From Aurantiacibacter aquimixticola (GTDB lineage: Bacteria; Pseudomonadota; Alphaproteobacteria; Sphingomonadales; Sphingomonadaceae): DNA of 64,000 bases. The DNA lies in assembly GCF_003605475.1 (NCBI RefSeq), contig NZ_RAHX01000001.1, forward strand, positions 1,612,001 to 1,676,000, given 5' to 3'. Position 1 is the stretch's first letter. The number at the start of each line of letters is the position of its first letter. Under the pieces are notes generated by a model that saw only the letters and a list, made by a program, of their open reading frames with translations, was not told where the DNA came from and ran no database searches. Of this stretch, positions 9,067 through 17,532 are shown piece after piece. Both the position numbers and the translations under genes were made by a program.

Positions 9067-9312
9067 GTGCCGCGACAATCACCTCGCACCGATACGGACG
9101 GAAAACTTCGCAAACTGGGCGATGCGATACGCGCTGCGCGTTATGAGATCGGCATGTCGCAAGAAGCGCTCGCCGATGCATCGGGCATTGATCGGTCGCA
9201 TATGGGAAAGATCGAGCGCGGAGAACGCAATGTGAGCGTCCTGAACGTCGCCCGGGTGGCGGACGCCCTAAACGTCTCAATCGCGTCTCTGATGGCCTCA
9301 GCGGGGCTCTGA
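9067..9312 (+). CDS. XRE-family helix-turn-helix regulator, controller-protein-like
   Basis: An 81-aa protein consisting almost only of a lambda-repressor-like HTH domain (about residues 14-75), with the turn and recognition helix in MSQEALADASGIDRSHMGKIERG. Size and layout match the controller (C) proteins of restriction-modification systems, which bind short palindromes and time expression of the nuclease. It starts with GTG at 9067 and overlaps the 3' end of the integrase gene by 15 bp on the opposite strand. It is divergent from the secreted-protein gene. Whether it acts on the AGGG..CCC sites 0.6-0.8 kb away or on the integrase is not shown by the sequence. Confidence 0.85.
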   Translation: MPRQSPRTDTDGKLRKLGDAIRAARYEIGMSQEALADASGIDRSHMGKIERGERNVSVLNVARVADALNVSIASLMASAGL

Positions 9313-10737
9313 GGAGCTGATCTCGAAACGCGGTAGCCTTTCAATTTCCTGCACCAGCCGCGAAACCGGAACTGACCCGTAAGTCTGGTTAGCATTGCCC
9401 GCCGAGTGGCCTAGGATTGCGAGCGTGGCGCGATGGTCCAGCCCGTGCTCCATCGCCAGCGTATTGAACAGATGCCGCCAGGCATGGTTCGGCTTTACAC
9501 CTTCGATCCCAAGCGACCTAACCCATTCGGCGAGCTTCGAGCCCAACCTGTTCGATTGGCGATTGATCGCGCTATCGCTGCGTCGCTTTGAGGGATCGTA
9601 GAATATCGGCCCCTCCCCTTGGCCCTGGACGAAGTCCAAAAAGCCCTGCTCGATCAGGTCGCTGTGCAACGGCACCACTCGCGCCTCTTGTGTCTTGATT
9701 GTTCCCGCTTCGGGTGTGAGTCGCATCACCCACACACCGTCGACGTCCATGATGTCTTTCTTCCGAAGCTGGGTGATTTCGTTCACTCGCGCTCCCGAGT
9801 AGGCCATGAGCCAGGGGCACCACCGCTTGGCATTGCGCCACTGTTCCTGAGCGCGCCCCTCCTCTGCGATGAGGGTTGCCCGAAGGATGCGTAATGCCTC
9901 CTCATTGGTGAACTCTTTGGGGCGGAGCTTTGGCTTGTGAGGAGCTTTCACCTTCCCTACGCCCATCATCGGATTTCGGTCGATCAGCCCGTCGCCCTTT
10001 GCCCATGCCAGCAAAGTGCTTACCGCCGCGAGGTAGCTGCCATTGATGGTTTTTGCGGAAAGAGGGCGTCCGCGATACCTGACCTTGTCTCGCAAGTGAT
10101 TACGCCACGCGATGATCTGCCGGTCTGTGAGCTGGTGCAAATTCGGACTGCCCACGAACTCAACAAGCTGTCTGATGTAGGGACGCCATTGCGCGATGGT
10201 CTTGGGGCTGCGTCCCTCGACTTTCGCGAAGCTCTCGAAAAGGTCCAAGATGCTTAGCTCGCGCGCTGCCCGGTCCTGCTCGATAAACTCGCGAGCTTCG
10301 CGCTTTTCCCGCAACCGTGACATCTCGGCTGCGTGCTCGGCCCGAAGGGCTAGGTTGGCCGCAAAAGCTGGGTCGTCGGCGGCGCGCCGCTGCTCCTCGA
10401 ACTCCAACCGCTCGAAAAACTCAGCAGACTCGACCGAGACCCGCATCATCTCGCTGGCGATCTGCTCCGACTTCGCCGTCTGCTCGCTTGATGGCGTAGC
10501 CGCTACCTGCTCTCGCGCGGGCTCGAGCGATGATCGTGCATGATCGATAAGTGCGTTGGTTTTGGCAACGCTCTCAGGGATGAGTCGCTTGGCCTCTTCT
10601 CGATTCTTTACCCCCAGGGACCATCGCCATTCAGTCCTCGGCTTGCCGGATGCAGTAGGGAAAAGATGCCGGATATCATCGGGTACTCCCCGACGGAAAT
10701 AGTAGGTGCCCTGATGAAGCTGAAGGTAGGTACACAT
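9298..10737 (-). CDS. Tyrosine integrase (phage/island type)
   Basis: A 479-aa tyrosine recombinase that should integrate and excise the island at tRNA-Leu. The N-terminal part is a DUF6538-like arm segment (GTYYFRRGVPDDIRHLFP) followed by a long charged coiled region (about 75-160). A SAM-like core-binding domain spans about 162-265 and the catalytic domain follows. Catalytic residues are visible: R317 (GARVNE), H418-x-x-R421 (HAWRH), H444 (LGHSA) and Y453. The ATG at 10737 has GGGAG 8 nt upstream. The gene lies directly beside the tRNA 3' end and appears intact, so the island could still be mobile. Confidence 0.93.
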   Translation of the reverse strand: MCTYLQLHQGTYYFRRGVPDDIRHLFPTASGKPRTEWRWSLGVKNREEAKRLIPESVAKTNALIDHARSSLEPAREQVAATPSSEQTAKSEQIASEMMRVSVESAEFFERLEFEEQRRAADDPAFAANLALRAEHAAEMSRLREKREAREFIEQDRAARELSILDLFESFAKVEGRSPKTIAQWRPYIRQLVEFVGSPNLHQLTDRQIIAWRNHLRDKVRYRGRPLSAKTINGSYLAAVSTLLAWAKGDGLIDRNPMMGVGKVKAPHKPKLRPKEFTNEEALRILRATLIAEEGRAQEQWRNAKRWCPWLMAYSGARVNEITQLRKKDIMDVDGVWVMRLTPEAGTIKTQEARVVPLHSDLIEQGFLDFVQGQGEGPIFYDPSKRRSDSAINRQSNRLGSKLAEWVRSLGIEGVKPNHAWRHLFNTLAMEHGLDHRATLAILGHSAGNANQTYGSVPVSRLVQEIERLPRFEISSSEPR

Positions 10738-10827
10738 GCCGTTCTCCCGTTACGTTTGTAACAGTCAGCCGTGAAAATCCACTTGTTTTTCAGGGTTTTC
10801 GATACTTCTCAATGAGTTGAGAAATGC

Positions 10828-10914
10828 TGGTGCCCAGAAGAGGACTCGAACCTCCACGCCCTTGCGAGCGCCGCCACCTGAAGACGGTGCGTCTACCAAT
10901 TCCGCCATCTGGGC
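10828..10914 (-). tRNA. tRNA-Leu (anticodon CAG)
   Basis: The reverse strand folds into a class II tRNA: acceptor GCCCAGA pairs with TCTGGGC, the anticodon stem CCGTC/GGCGG holds loop TTCAGGT with anticodon CAG, there is a long variable arm, the T-arm is GGTTCGAGTCC, and CCA is encoded. The total is 87 nt. The 3' end faces the integrase gene, as expected for an attachment site within a tRNA. Confidence 0.97.
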
Positions 10915-11139
10915 ACCGGAGCGAGCCGGTCATCGAAGGCCGTCTCGCGGGTAGGGGCGCGCAGATAGGACGGGCGGCAGCTTTAGTCAACGCGCGCGTG
11001 ACGCGTGAATGCGCTTTTCCGGGGCCGCTGCGTCCCTTGCCGGAACGTCGCCCGCCCATCGCGCGTAATCCAGGCATTGCCCGCGCCCGTCGCGCTGTGC
11101 CAAGGGCGACGCGACCGACCAATCCCAGGAAAATTCCAG

Positions 11140-12099
11140 ATGCCGAAATCCTCTCCGCTCCAAGGCAAGCTCGTCACCCTGATCGGCGGCAGCGGCTTTA
11201 TCGGCAGTCATGTCGCACAGGATTTGCTCGAGCGCGGTGCACGCGTGCGCATCGCCGCGCGCGAGCCGGAAAAGGCGTTCAAATTGAAGCCGCTCGCCAA
11301 TCTGGGGCAGCTCCAATTCGTGCGTTGCAACGCCATGGACGAACGCAGCATCGCGCAATGTGTCGACGGATCGGACGCGGTCGTCTACCTGATTGGCACA
11401 TTCGAGCGGAACCAGCAGCAATTGCAGGCGGACAGCGCCGGCCACGCTGCGAAATGCGCGGCCGAAACCGGGGCGACGGGCTTCGTCTATATCTCGGCCA
11501 TCGGTGCCGATCCCGAAGCCGAGACCGGCTATTACCGCACCAAGGGCGATGGCGAGCGACAAGTGCTCGCCGCTTTTCCCGAAGCGACAATCATCCGCCC
11601 CAGCGTCGTGTTCGGCGAGGAATCCGGGCTCATTCCCATGTTCGCAGACATGGTGCGCTTCATGCCCGTGATGCCGGTCTTCGGCGCAGATTCGAAGTTC
11701 CAGGTGGTGTGGGTCGATGACGTTGCCGCGGGGGTGACAAGCGCGCTGGAAGGCCCCGCCAAGCACGGCGGGAAAGTCTTCGAGGCGGCGGGCCCCGAGC
11801 AGCTCACCATGATGGAGATCCACGAGATGATTGCCGATGCCCAGCAACGTCGTCGTTATTTCTTTCCAATGCCGGACCCCATCGCCGGCATCTTTGCCGC
11901 CGTACCGATGTCCCCGATCAATCCGGATCAGCTCGCCATGCTGAAAAGCGGCAGCACGGCCGGCAAGGGCGCGAAGCAGCTGGGCGCGCTTGGCGTGGAG
12001 CCCAAGCCGCTTTCGCTATTCCTCGATCGCTGGATGGTGCGCTACCGCAAGCAGGGCCGCTTCGGGGAAGCGCGGATGACGCCGCGGAGCGACGCCTGA
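11140..12099 (+). CDS. Complex I NDUFA9-like NAD(P)-binding protein
   Basis: A 319-aa member of the atypical short-chain dehydrogenase/NAD-dependent epimerase superfamily, similar to the NDUFA9-type accessory protein of respiratory complex I. The Rossmann nucleotide-binding motif GGSGFIG is at about residues 16-22. A YYRTKGDGE segment near 128-136 takes the place of the usual YxxxK motif. The ATG at 11140 has AGGA 9 nt upstream; a longer frame from 11005 would run into the tRNA leader region. It is the first core gene right of the island and stands alone on the plus strand. The exact substrate is not clear from sequence. Confidence 0.88.
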   Translation: MPKSSPLQGKLVTLIGGSGFIGSHVAQDLLERGARVRIAAREPEKAFKLKPLANLGQLQFVRCNAMDERSIAQCVDGSDAVVYLIGTFERNQQQLQADSAGHAAKCAAETGATGFVYISAIGADPEAETGYYRTKGDGERQVLAAFPEATIIRPSVVFGEESGLIPMFADMVRFMPVMPVFGADSKFQVVWVDDVAAGVTSALEGPAKHGGKVFEAAGPEQLTMMEIHEMIADAQQRRRYFFPMPDPIAGIFAAVPMSPINPDQLAMLKSGSTAGKGAKQLGALGVEPKPLSLFLDRWMVRYRKQGRFGEARMTPRSDA

Positions 12100-12232
12100 A
12101 AAACGCGATTGCCGATGATTTCGGCGTGGAACGGATCGGCAGCGGAAATTCGCGCGCGCGGGGTGGCGCGGTGGCGCGCCGCGCGCTTATAGCAGGGCTC
12201 ATCCAGCCGCACAGATTCGGGACCTCACCGCC

Positions 12233-12886
12233 ATGAAATTCTTCGTCGACACCGCCGAAATCGCCGACATCAAGGAACTCGCTTCCACCGGCTTGCTGGA
12301 TGGCGTGACCACCAATCCCAGCCTGATCGCCAAGTCGGGCCGGGACTTCATGGAAGTGACGAAGGAAATCTGCGACATCGTCGATGGTCCGGTCAGCGCC
12401 GAGGTCGTTGCGCTCGACCACGAGACGATGATGAAGGAAGCGGACAAGCTGCGCGCCATCGCCGATAATGTCTGCATCAAAGTGCCGCTGACGGTGGACG
12501 GGCTGAAGACCTGCAACGCGCTGACCGGCGACGGCACCATGGTCAATGTCACGCTCTGCTTTTCCGCCAACCAGGCGCTGCTGGCCGCGAAGGCCGGTGC
12601 CACATTCATCTCGCCCTTCGTCGGGCGGCATGACGATAACGGCACGAACGGCATGGATCTGATCCGGGACATTCGCCAGATCTACGACAATTACGCGTTC
12701 GAAACCGAGATTCTCGTCGCCAGCGTGCGCCATGTCGGCCATGTGCTGGAAAGCGCGCTGATCGGGGCGGACGTAATGACCGCGCCGCCTAAAGTGATCC
12801 ATGGCCTGTTCAAGCACACGCTGACCGAGAAAGGCATCGAGGGTTTCCTCGCCGACTGGCAGAAGACCGGACAGTCCATTCTCTGA
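12233..12886 (+). CDS. fsa: Fructose-6-phosphate aldolase / transaldolase-like
   Basis: A 217-aa class I aldolase of the small transaldolase family, interconverting fructose-6-phosphate with dihydroxyacetone and glyceraldehyde-3-phosphate, or acting as a transaldolase. The start [10 protein letters not shown] and the segment [10 protein letters not shown] are the family signatures. The Schiff-base lysine is K83 in CIKVPLT. The length is typical of the short subfamily (about 215 aa), with single-domain TIM-barrel architecture. Fsa and short transaldolase (TalC) are hard to separate by eye, so the transaldolase activity is a real alternative. Confidence 0.92.
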   Translation: MKFFVDTAEIADIKELASTGLLDGVTTNPSLIAKSGRDFMEVTKEICDIVDGPVSAEVVALDHETMMKEADKLRAIADNVCIKVPLTVDGLKTCNALTGDGTMVNVTLCFSANQALLAAKAGATFISPFVGRHDDNGTNGMDLIRDIRQIYDNYAFETEILVASVRHVGHVLESALIGADVMTAPPKVIHGLFKHTLTEKGIEGFLADWQKTGQSIL

Positions 12887-12941
12887 CCGGGAGGTGATTG
12901 CGGGCGACCGTTTGCCCTCTGTCTGCTAGGCCGACTGCGTC

Positions 12942-13124
12942 ATGCAGACCGTCCTGCAATTCTTCGTGCAAATCCTGATGGCGCTGTTCGGCGCGATCGG
13001 AACCGCGCTCGCCACCTTCGGCGTTGTCGGCGTGTTATGCGGTGGCGGCGTGCTGGGTGGCGGCTGGTGCTGGCGCGCGTGGAAGCGGCGCGCCCTGCGC
13101 AAGGCCGGCGGCGATCCGGACTAG
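12942..13124 (+). CDS. Small membrane protein, hypothetical
   Basis: A 60-aa open frame with one long hydrophobic segment (about residues 5-46, rich in Gly, Val and Ala) followed by a basic tail (WKRRALRK), consistent with a single-pass membrane peptide. No clear ribosome binding site is seen before the ATG, and the 3' end overlaps the convergent acyl-CoA synthetase gene by 4 bp. No family is recognised. It may be genuine, but the evidence is only composition. Confidence 0.45.
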   Translation: MQTVLQFFVQILMALFGAIGTALATFGVVGVLCGGGVLGGGWCWRAWKRRALRKAGGDPD

Positions 13125-14737
13125 CTCGTCGCCTTCTCCGCCACGTGATCCGCCACCCACTGGTCGCGCAGCTTAAATTTCTGGATCTTGCCCGAGCCCG
13201 TAAGCGGCCAACTTTCGACCTCTTCCCAATAGGCCGGGCATTTCGGCGCGCTGATTTGCGAGCGACAATGCGCGCGCAGCTCTTCCGGATCCATCGCGTG
13301 GCCCTCTTCCATGCGCACGAACGCGGCGACCGCTTCGCCGAGCACCTCATCCGGCACGCCGACCACGGCGCATTCGGCAACGCCTCCATGCTCCAGCAGG
13401 ACATTCTCGATCTCGGCGGGGAAGAGGTTCTCGCCCGCGCGGATGATCATGTCCTTCACCCGGCCGGTGATGACAGTGTAGCCGCGATCGTTCATCATGC
13501 CGAGATCGCCTGTATGCAGCCACCCCTCTGCATCCACCGCTTCCGCCGTTGCTTCGGGATTGTCATTGTAGCCGAGCATTGTGGCGTAGCTGCGCGCGCG
13601 GATTTCGCCCACCGTATCGCAGGGCAGAATCTCATCGGTTGCAGGATCGAAAATCCCGACTTCGCAGCCCAGCGCAGGCTGGCCGATCGTGCCCGTCATA
13701 TCTTCGAAGCTATCGGACGGTCGGCCACTCGTGATCAGCGGGCTGCTTTCAGTCTGGCCATAAGCGACCATGGCCTGCGCGCCGAGCACCTTTTCCACCG
13801 CGCGGGCGAGATCGGGCGCGACCATCGCGCCGCCCATGCCCAGCAGTTTGAGCGAGGACAGGTCGCGCGGCTTTGCCTTCTGCGCCGCCACCATCGCCAC
13901 CGCCATGGTCGGCACGCAAATCGACCAGCTGACTTTTTCCCGTTCGATCAGGTCGAGCGCGGCATTTGGATCGAACACCAGCAGCGGGACATAGGTCGTC
14001 GCCGATTGCAGCGAACCGAGCACACCCATCGAGCATCCCATCGTGTGGAACAGCGGAGTGAGACCGAGCGTCGTCTGCTTTTCCGCCAGCTCCCCGATCT
14101 TCACGAACAGGCGGGCATTGTTGGTCAGATTGCGATGCGAGAGGACGACGCCCTTGGGGAAGCCGGTCGTGCCGGACGTGTACTGGATCTGCGCCGGATC
14201 GTTGGTGTCCACATCGGGCAGCGTGCCGGATGGATCGGTGAACATCGCGTCGGGATCGGTCATGTCGACGATTTCGCGCAGCGTCGGAAGATCCTTTGCG
14301 ACTTCCTCCGCGATCTGATGCATCGGATTGCCGCGCACTTCCGGGATCAGGAACAGGCAGGCGCTGTTGGACTGGCGCAGCACGTAATCGAGCTCGCGCT
14401 TCTGATAAGCAGGATTGACCGTCACCAAAGTCAGGCCGGCAAGGGCGGCGGCATATTCGACCAGCACCCATTCGGGCAAGTTCGGCCCCCATACGGCAAC
14501 ACGTTCGCCGGGCTGGAAACGGGCCGCAAGTCCCTTCGCCATGCGCTCGGCATCGGCGAGCAATTCGGCATAGGTCCATCGGCGTCCGCTGGTCCCGTCG
14601 AGCTTGCCTTCGACCAGCGCATCGACATCGCCATTGCGCGCCGCCTGATCGCGCAGCAATTGGCCGATCGTGGTGTCCAGCACCTCTTCATCTGCATACC
14701 AGTCGCACAGGGCCTTATCGAGCCGCTTACTCGTCAT
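13121..14737 (-). CDS. Acyl-CoA synthetase, AMP-binding family
   Basis: A 538-aa member of the ANL superfamily that activates a fatty or other carboxylic acid to its CoA ester through an acyl-adenylate. The phosphate-binding loop YTSGTTGFPKG is near residue 190. The adenylate motif WLHTGDLG lies near 410, the hinge GRVKDMIIRAGENLFP near 430, and the C-terminal catalytic lysine is in SGKIQKFKLR near 525. The second of two nearby ATGs (14737) is preferred because GGAGAGAG precedes it; 14749 is the alternative. It is similar to the fatty-acyl-CoA synthases of Sphingomonadales. Substrate chain length is not predictable here. Confidence 0.92.
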   Translation of the reverse strand: MTSKRLDKALCDWYADEEVLDTTIGQLLRDQAARNGDVDALVEGKLDGTSGRRWTYAELLADAERMAKGLAARFQPGERVAVWGPNLPEWVLVEYAAALAGLTLVTVNPAYQKRELDYVLRQSNSACLFLIPEVRGNPMHQIAEEVAKDLPTLREIVDMTDPDAMFTDPSGTLPDVDTNDPAQIQYTSGTTGFPKGVVLSHRNLTNNARLFVKIGELAEKQTTLGLTPLFHTMGCSMGVLGSLQSATTYVPLLVFDPNAALDLIEREKVSWSICVPTMAVAMVAAQKAKPRDLSSLKLLGMGGAMVAPDLARAVEKVLGAQAMVAYGQTESSPLITSGRPSDSFEDMTGTIGQPALGCEVGIFDPATDEILPCDTVGEIRARSYATMLGYNDNPEATAEAVDAEGWLHTGDLGMMNDRGYTVITGRVKDMIIRAGENLFPAEIENVLLEHGGVAECAVVGVPDEVLGEAVAAFVRMEEGHAMDPEELRAHCRSQISAPKCPAYWEEVESWPLTGSGKIQKFKLRDQWVADHVAEKATS

Positions 14738-14815
14738 CGCTCTCTCCATCAGATCCGCTCTCCGGCGGGATTCGTGACGAAGCTATAACGCGCTCAGGCC
14801 GAACGCGATACTACC

Positions 14816-16387
14816 CTACTGCCAGACATAAACCGGCGCGGTATCGCGATTATAGGTGTCGTCGTAATAGGCGATCCGGCCATCGGCCGTCGGCTCGGCC
14901 GTCATGTAGGTAATATAGACCGGCACCGGATCGGGGATCGTCACATGCTGCTCGGGCGCGTCGCCCTCGGCCTCCGGCATGGTGCCGAACAGCCATTCGC
15001 CCAGTGCGGCAGCGTCTTCCAACCGCACGCAGCCATTGCTGATGAAGCGATCGTCCCGGCGAAACAGCGCACGATTATCGGTGTCGTGGAGATAGATGCC
15101 CTGATCGTTGGGGAACATGTACTTCACGCTGCCCATGGCGTTGCCGCTACCCGGCAATTCACGAACGCGCAGCTCGGTCGCGCCATTGGCTGCGCCGCGC
15201 CAATCGACATTGCGCCAGTTCAGCTTCTCCGCATCCGCCGTCCAGTCGGACAGGACTTCATAGCCCATCGCATCGAGCGAATTGCCGCGCAGCACGGCCG
15301 GCGCGATGATCCGCTCGACCAAATCGACGGGCACATTCCAATAGGGATTGAGCGTGGCAACGCTGAGCAGCCCGGCCATCATCGGCGTCGGCGTATTCTG
15401 CGAACCGACGATGACCCTCATCCGTCCGATTTCCTTGCCGCCATCGTAATAGCTGAGCGTCTGCGACGCAGCGTTTACCAGTATGTGGCGCCTGTCTGGG
15501 CCGGGCAGCTCTGCCGCGCGGGCCATGTTGCGGCGAATGGCTGCGGGATCGGTGCGTCGCGCGGTGGAATTGAGCGCGGCGACGGTTTGCGGGCCCAGTG
15601 TGCCGTCGGCGGTCAGATTGCGCGATCGCTGAAACGCCGCCAGCGCATCGCGCAGATCTTCATCGAAGACATCGCCTTCGGAGAGGCTCAGCCGCTCGCG
15701 GAGTCGACGCACGCGCACGCCCTCGTCGCCGGTGCGCAGAAGCGGACCATTCACGATGACGATCTGGTTGTAATCGTCCGGCGAACTTTCGGCGAGAATG
15801 CGGCGAAGCGCCACGTAGAGCGGATGCATCCACCCCATTTCGGCCACGTAGGTGTCGAAATCTTCGGCAAGCGCGGCCCGGCGCAAAATGCCGCTCACGG
15901 TGCGCGCACCGGGCCGCACGGTATCGCTGTAATATGCGACTTCACCCGATTCCTGCCCAAGTGCCTGGACGTAGCGCGTAAAGGCGCGCGAAAGCGCGAT
16001 CTCGGCTTCGGCCTGTTCCTTCGCGTCACCTGTGCGGGCGTCGTAAAGTTTCTCCGAAAGCTCTTCGGTGTCAAAAAGCCGCGGGTTCAATCCATCGAGC
16101 TGAACCGTCTCGAGATGCCTGATGAGGGCGGTGGCGGCGCCCGTGACTTCGCCATCGACCACCCAGAGCGGCCAGTAACCGCGACGCGAATAGAAACGAT
16201 CGTATTCGCCATCGACTTCACGCCGCAATTCGCGAACGAATCTCGCGCGCTCGGGCGTGACCTCACGATCCTGTCGGGCGGAAGTCACCTCATCTGCGCT
16301 GCTGCGCGCATGAGTAACGTTGGCCGAACCGGCAAGGACGCATCCTGCCAGCAGGGCGAGCTGCAATGTCCGGCGCACCGTTTTCAT
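14816..16387 (-). CDS. L,D-transpeptidase, YcbB/LdtD-like
   Basis: A 523-aa periplasmic enzyme that makes 3-3 crosslinks in peptidoglycan or attaches proteins to it. It has an N-terminal signal peptide (about 1-28), a scaffold region, a peptidoglycan-binding domain (about 225-275, with DALAAFQRSRNLTADGTLG) and a YkuD catalytic domain (about 300-480). The catalytic motif is HDTDN followed by SNGCVR with nucleophile C453. The order signal-scaffold-PGB-YkuD is that of the YcbB group. It is separated by only 3 bp from the lipoprotein gene upstream, so the two are probably cotranscribed. Confidence 0.92.
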   Translation of the reverse strand: MKTVRRTLQLALLAGCVLAGSANVTHARSSADEVTSARQDREVTPERARFVRELRREVDGEYDRFYSRRGYWPLWVVDGEVTGAATALIRHLETVQLDGLNPRLFDTEELSEKLYDARTGDAKEQAEAEIALSRAFTRYVQALGQESGEVAYYSDTVRPGARTVSGILRRAALAEDFDTYVAEMGWMHPLYVALRRILAESSPDDYNQIVIVNGPLLRTGDEGVRVRRLRERLSLSEGDVFDEDLRDALAAFQRSRNLTADGTLGPQTVAALNSTARRTDPAAIRRNMARAAELPGPDRRHILVNAASQTLSYYDGGKEIGRMRVIVGSQNTPTPMMAGLLSVATLNPYWNVPVDLVERIIAPAVLRGNSLDAMGYEVLSDWTADAEKLNWRNVDWRGAANGATELRVRELPGSGNAMGSVKYMFPNDQGIYLHDTDNRALFRRDDRFISNGCVRLEDAAALGEWLFGTMPEAEGDAPEQHVTIPDPVPVYITYMTAEPTADGRIAYYDDTYNRDTAPVYVWQ

Positions 16388-16390
16388 GGT

Positions 16391-16660
16391 CTAGCCTCGC
16401 TCGCCGGTCGGTTCCGGCACGTATACGGGAGCCGGGGCGGGCGGACATGGCGGCGCGACCCATGCAGTGTAGTTGCCGTTCGCATCGTAATAGCCGTCGA
16501 TCATGCCATCGCCATCGACATCCGCAGCGACGGTGCCGACCACGGCACCGGGGCCGACGGGTGCCGGTGCGACATACACGTCATCGTCGTCGCTATAACT
16601 GGCACAGGCCCCAAGGCCGATGGTTGCAAGCCCCAGCAGGGCGATGTGGACTGTTTTCAT
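16391..16660 (-). CDS. Small lipoprotein with EF-hand-like calcium loop
   Basis: An 89-aa protein with a lipoprotein signal peptide (lipobox LGAC, cysteine 19). An acidic stretch SDDDD follows, then a loop DVDGDGMIDGYYDANGN that has the spaced Asp/Asn/Gly pattern of EF-hand or dockerin calcium sites. The C-terminus is proline-rich (PPCPPAPAPVYVPEP). It lies just upstream of the L,D-transpeptidase with a 3-bp gap, which suggests a cell-envelope role. The function is unknown, and calcium binding is inferred only from the motif. Confidence 0.75.
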   Translation of the reverse strand: MKTVHIALLGLATIGLGACASYSDDDDVYVAPAPVGPGAVVGTVAADVDGDGMIDGYYDANGNYTAWVAPPCPPAPAPVYVPEPTGERG

Positions 16661-16794
16661 GGATCGGTCCCTTCATTTGCTTATCGCGCGGTACGCTGAA
16701 TCGATGCGTAATCGACAACAGTACCGACTCGAGCAATGTGTCGTGCGGCTCGGCAGTTCCCACTATCGTCGTCCCGCCATGAATGGCGGATTGC

Positions 16795-16829
16795 AAAAAA
16801 GGCCCTGCCAGCAAAGGGCTGGCAGGGCC
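16795..16829 (-). terminator. Intrinsic terminator downstream of the DUF4168 gene
   Basis: GGCCCTGCCAGC (16801-16812) pairs perfectly with GCTGGCAGGGCC (16818-16829) around a 5-nt loop. On the minus strand the hairpin is followed by a run of six T (the A run at 16795-16800). It lies 39 bp past the stop of the minus-strand gene 16868-17311. Confidence 0.9.
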
Positions 16830-16867
16830 GATATTGCGCCCAAGGGGCAAGGCGCAGGCTGGCCGAT

Positions 16868-17311
16868 CTACATGTCGGGCTCATCCTGCATTGCTTCGTC
16901 TGCCATATCGCCTTCGTTCAATGCGGATATGGCCATCTGGATACGCTGCGCGACAGCGGGGTCGGACTGAGCCGCGCGCCCGATGGCAGTGTAGGTCGCG
17001 GTGTCGAGCCCCGCATCGGCGACGATCGCTTCGGCTTGTGTCTGCCGTTCCTCGTCACTCAGAGCGCCATCTGCGTTGAGATCGCGCATTTGCAGCGCGG
17101 CGTTGGCGAAGGCGGCGATCTGCTCGTCGGTAAACTCCGCCGAGACCGCGGGAGGGGCCATGGACGGCGGAATGTCCCGTGGTTCCATGGGCTCCGTCTG
17201 CGCAGGCGGAATGGAATTGGGGGCCGGTGGCCCTTCCTGCATATCCTGCGCCGTCGCAGCTGTAGCGAGGAGCAGCGTCCCGGCAGTGGCCAGGGCGAAA
17301 ATGCGTTTCAT
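16868..17311 (-). CDS. Secreted DUF4168-type protein
   Basis: A 147-aa exported protein. The signal peptide occupies about residues 1-21 (MKRIFALATAGTLLLATAATAQ), then a proline-rich linker (about 22-50) and a helical domain with FTDEQIAAFANAAL and LNADGALSDEERQ, resembling DUF4168 proteins, possibly with an EF-hand-like DLNADG loop. The ATG at 17311 is preceded by AAGGA 8 nt upstream; an extension to 17395 has no support. A strong terminator follows. The function of DUF4168 is not established. Confidence 0.75.
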   Translation of the reverse strand: MKRIFALATAGTLLLATAATAQDMQEGPPAPNSIPPAQTEPMEPRDIPPSMAPPAVSAEFTDEQIAAFANAALQMRDLNADGALSDEERQTQAEAIVADAGLDTATYTAIGRAAQSDPAVAQRIQMAISALNEGDMADEAMQDEPDM

Positions 17312-17532
17312 CTGGTAATCCTTCCAAGCGTTTAACACGCCCCCGATGGAAGGCTGCCCATATCGGCAGCGTCGCGACAAGCGGCTCTTGGACAAGGCGC
17401 GCGAGTCGCGCGGCGAAGAGGGATTTGTGTGGCGCAGCTGCGATGAGCGGAGATGTCCCGCTGAAAACCGACCCTCCGCCCGCCTACGCGAACGCTCGGA
17501 TCACCGACACCCGACGTCCGGCAGGGCGCGAA

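Larger units (their letters stand above)
1..10827. mobile_element. tRNA-Leu-anchored genomic island (left end at or beyond window start)
   Basis: A minus-strand tyrosine integrase (9298-10737) sits about 90 bp from the 3' end of a tRNA-Leu gene, the usual arrangement for an integrative element. Everything to its left in the window is accessory: a serine recombinase, a type I restriction-modification operon, an XRE regulator and a small secreted protein. To the right of the tRNA the genes are ordinary core metabolism. The right boundary is therefore placed at the tRNA 3' end. No convincing duplicated tRNA 3' end is seen at the left; a short T-arm-like sequence at 116-142 is the only candidate, so the element may extend beyond the window. 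Confidence 0.75.

Noticed and set aside
14945..16699. Long plus-strand frame opposite the L,D-transpeptidase gene
   Set aside because: It is the antisense shadow of a gene with signal peptide and catalytic motifs; its composition is rich in His and Arg with no domain.
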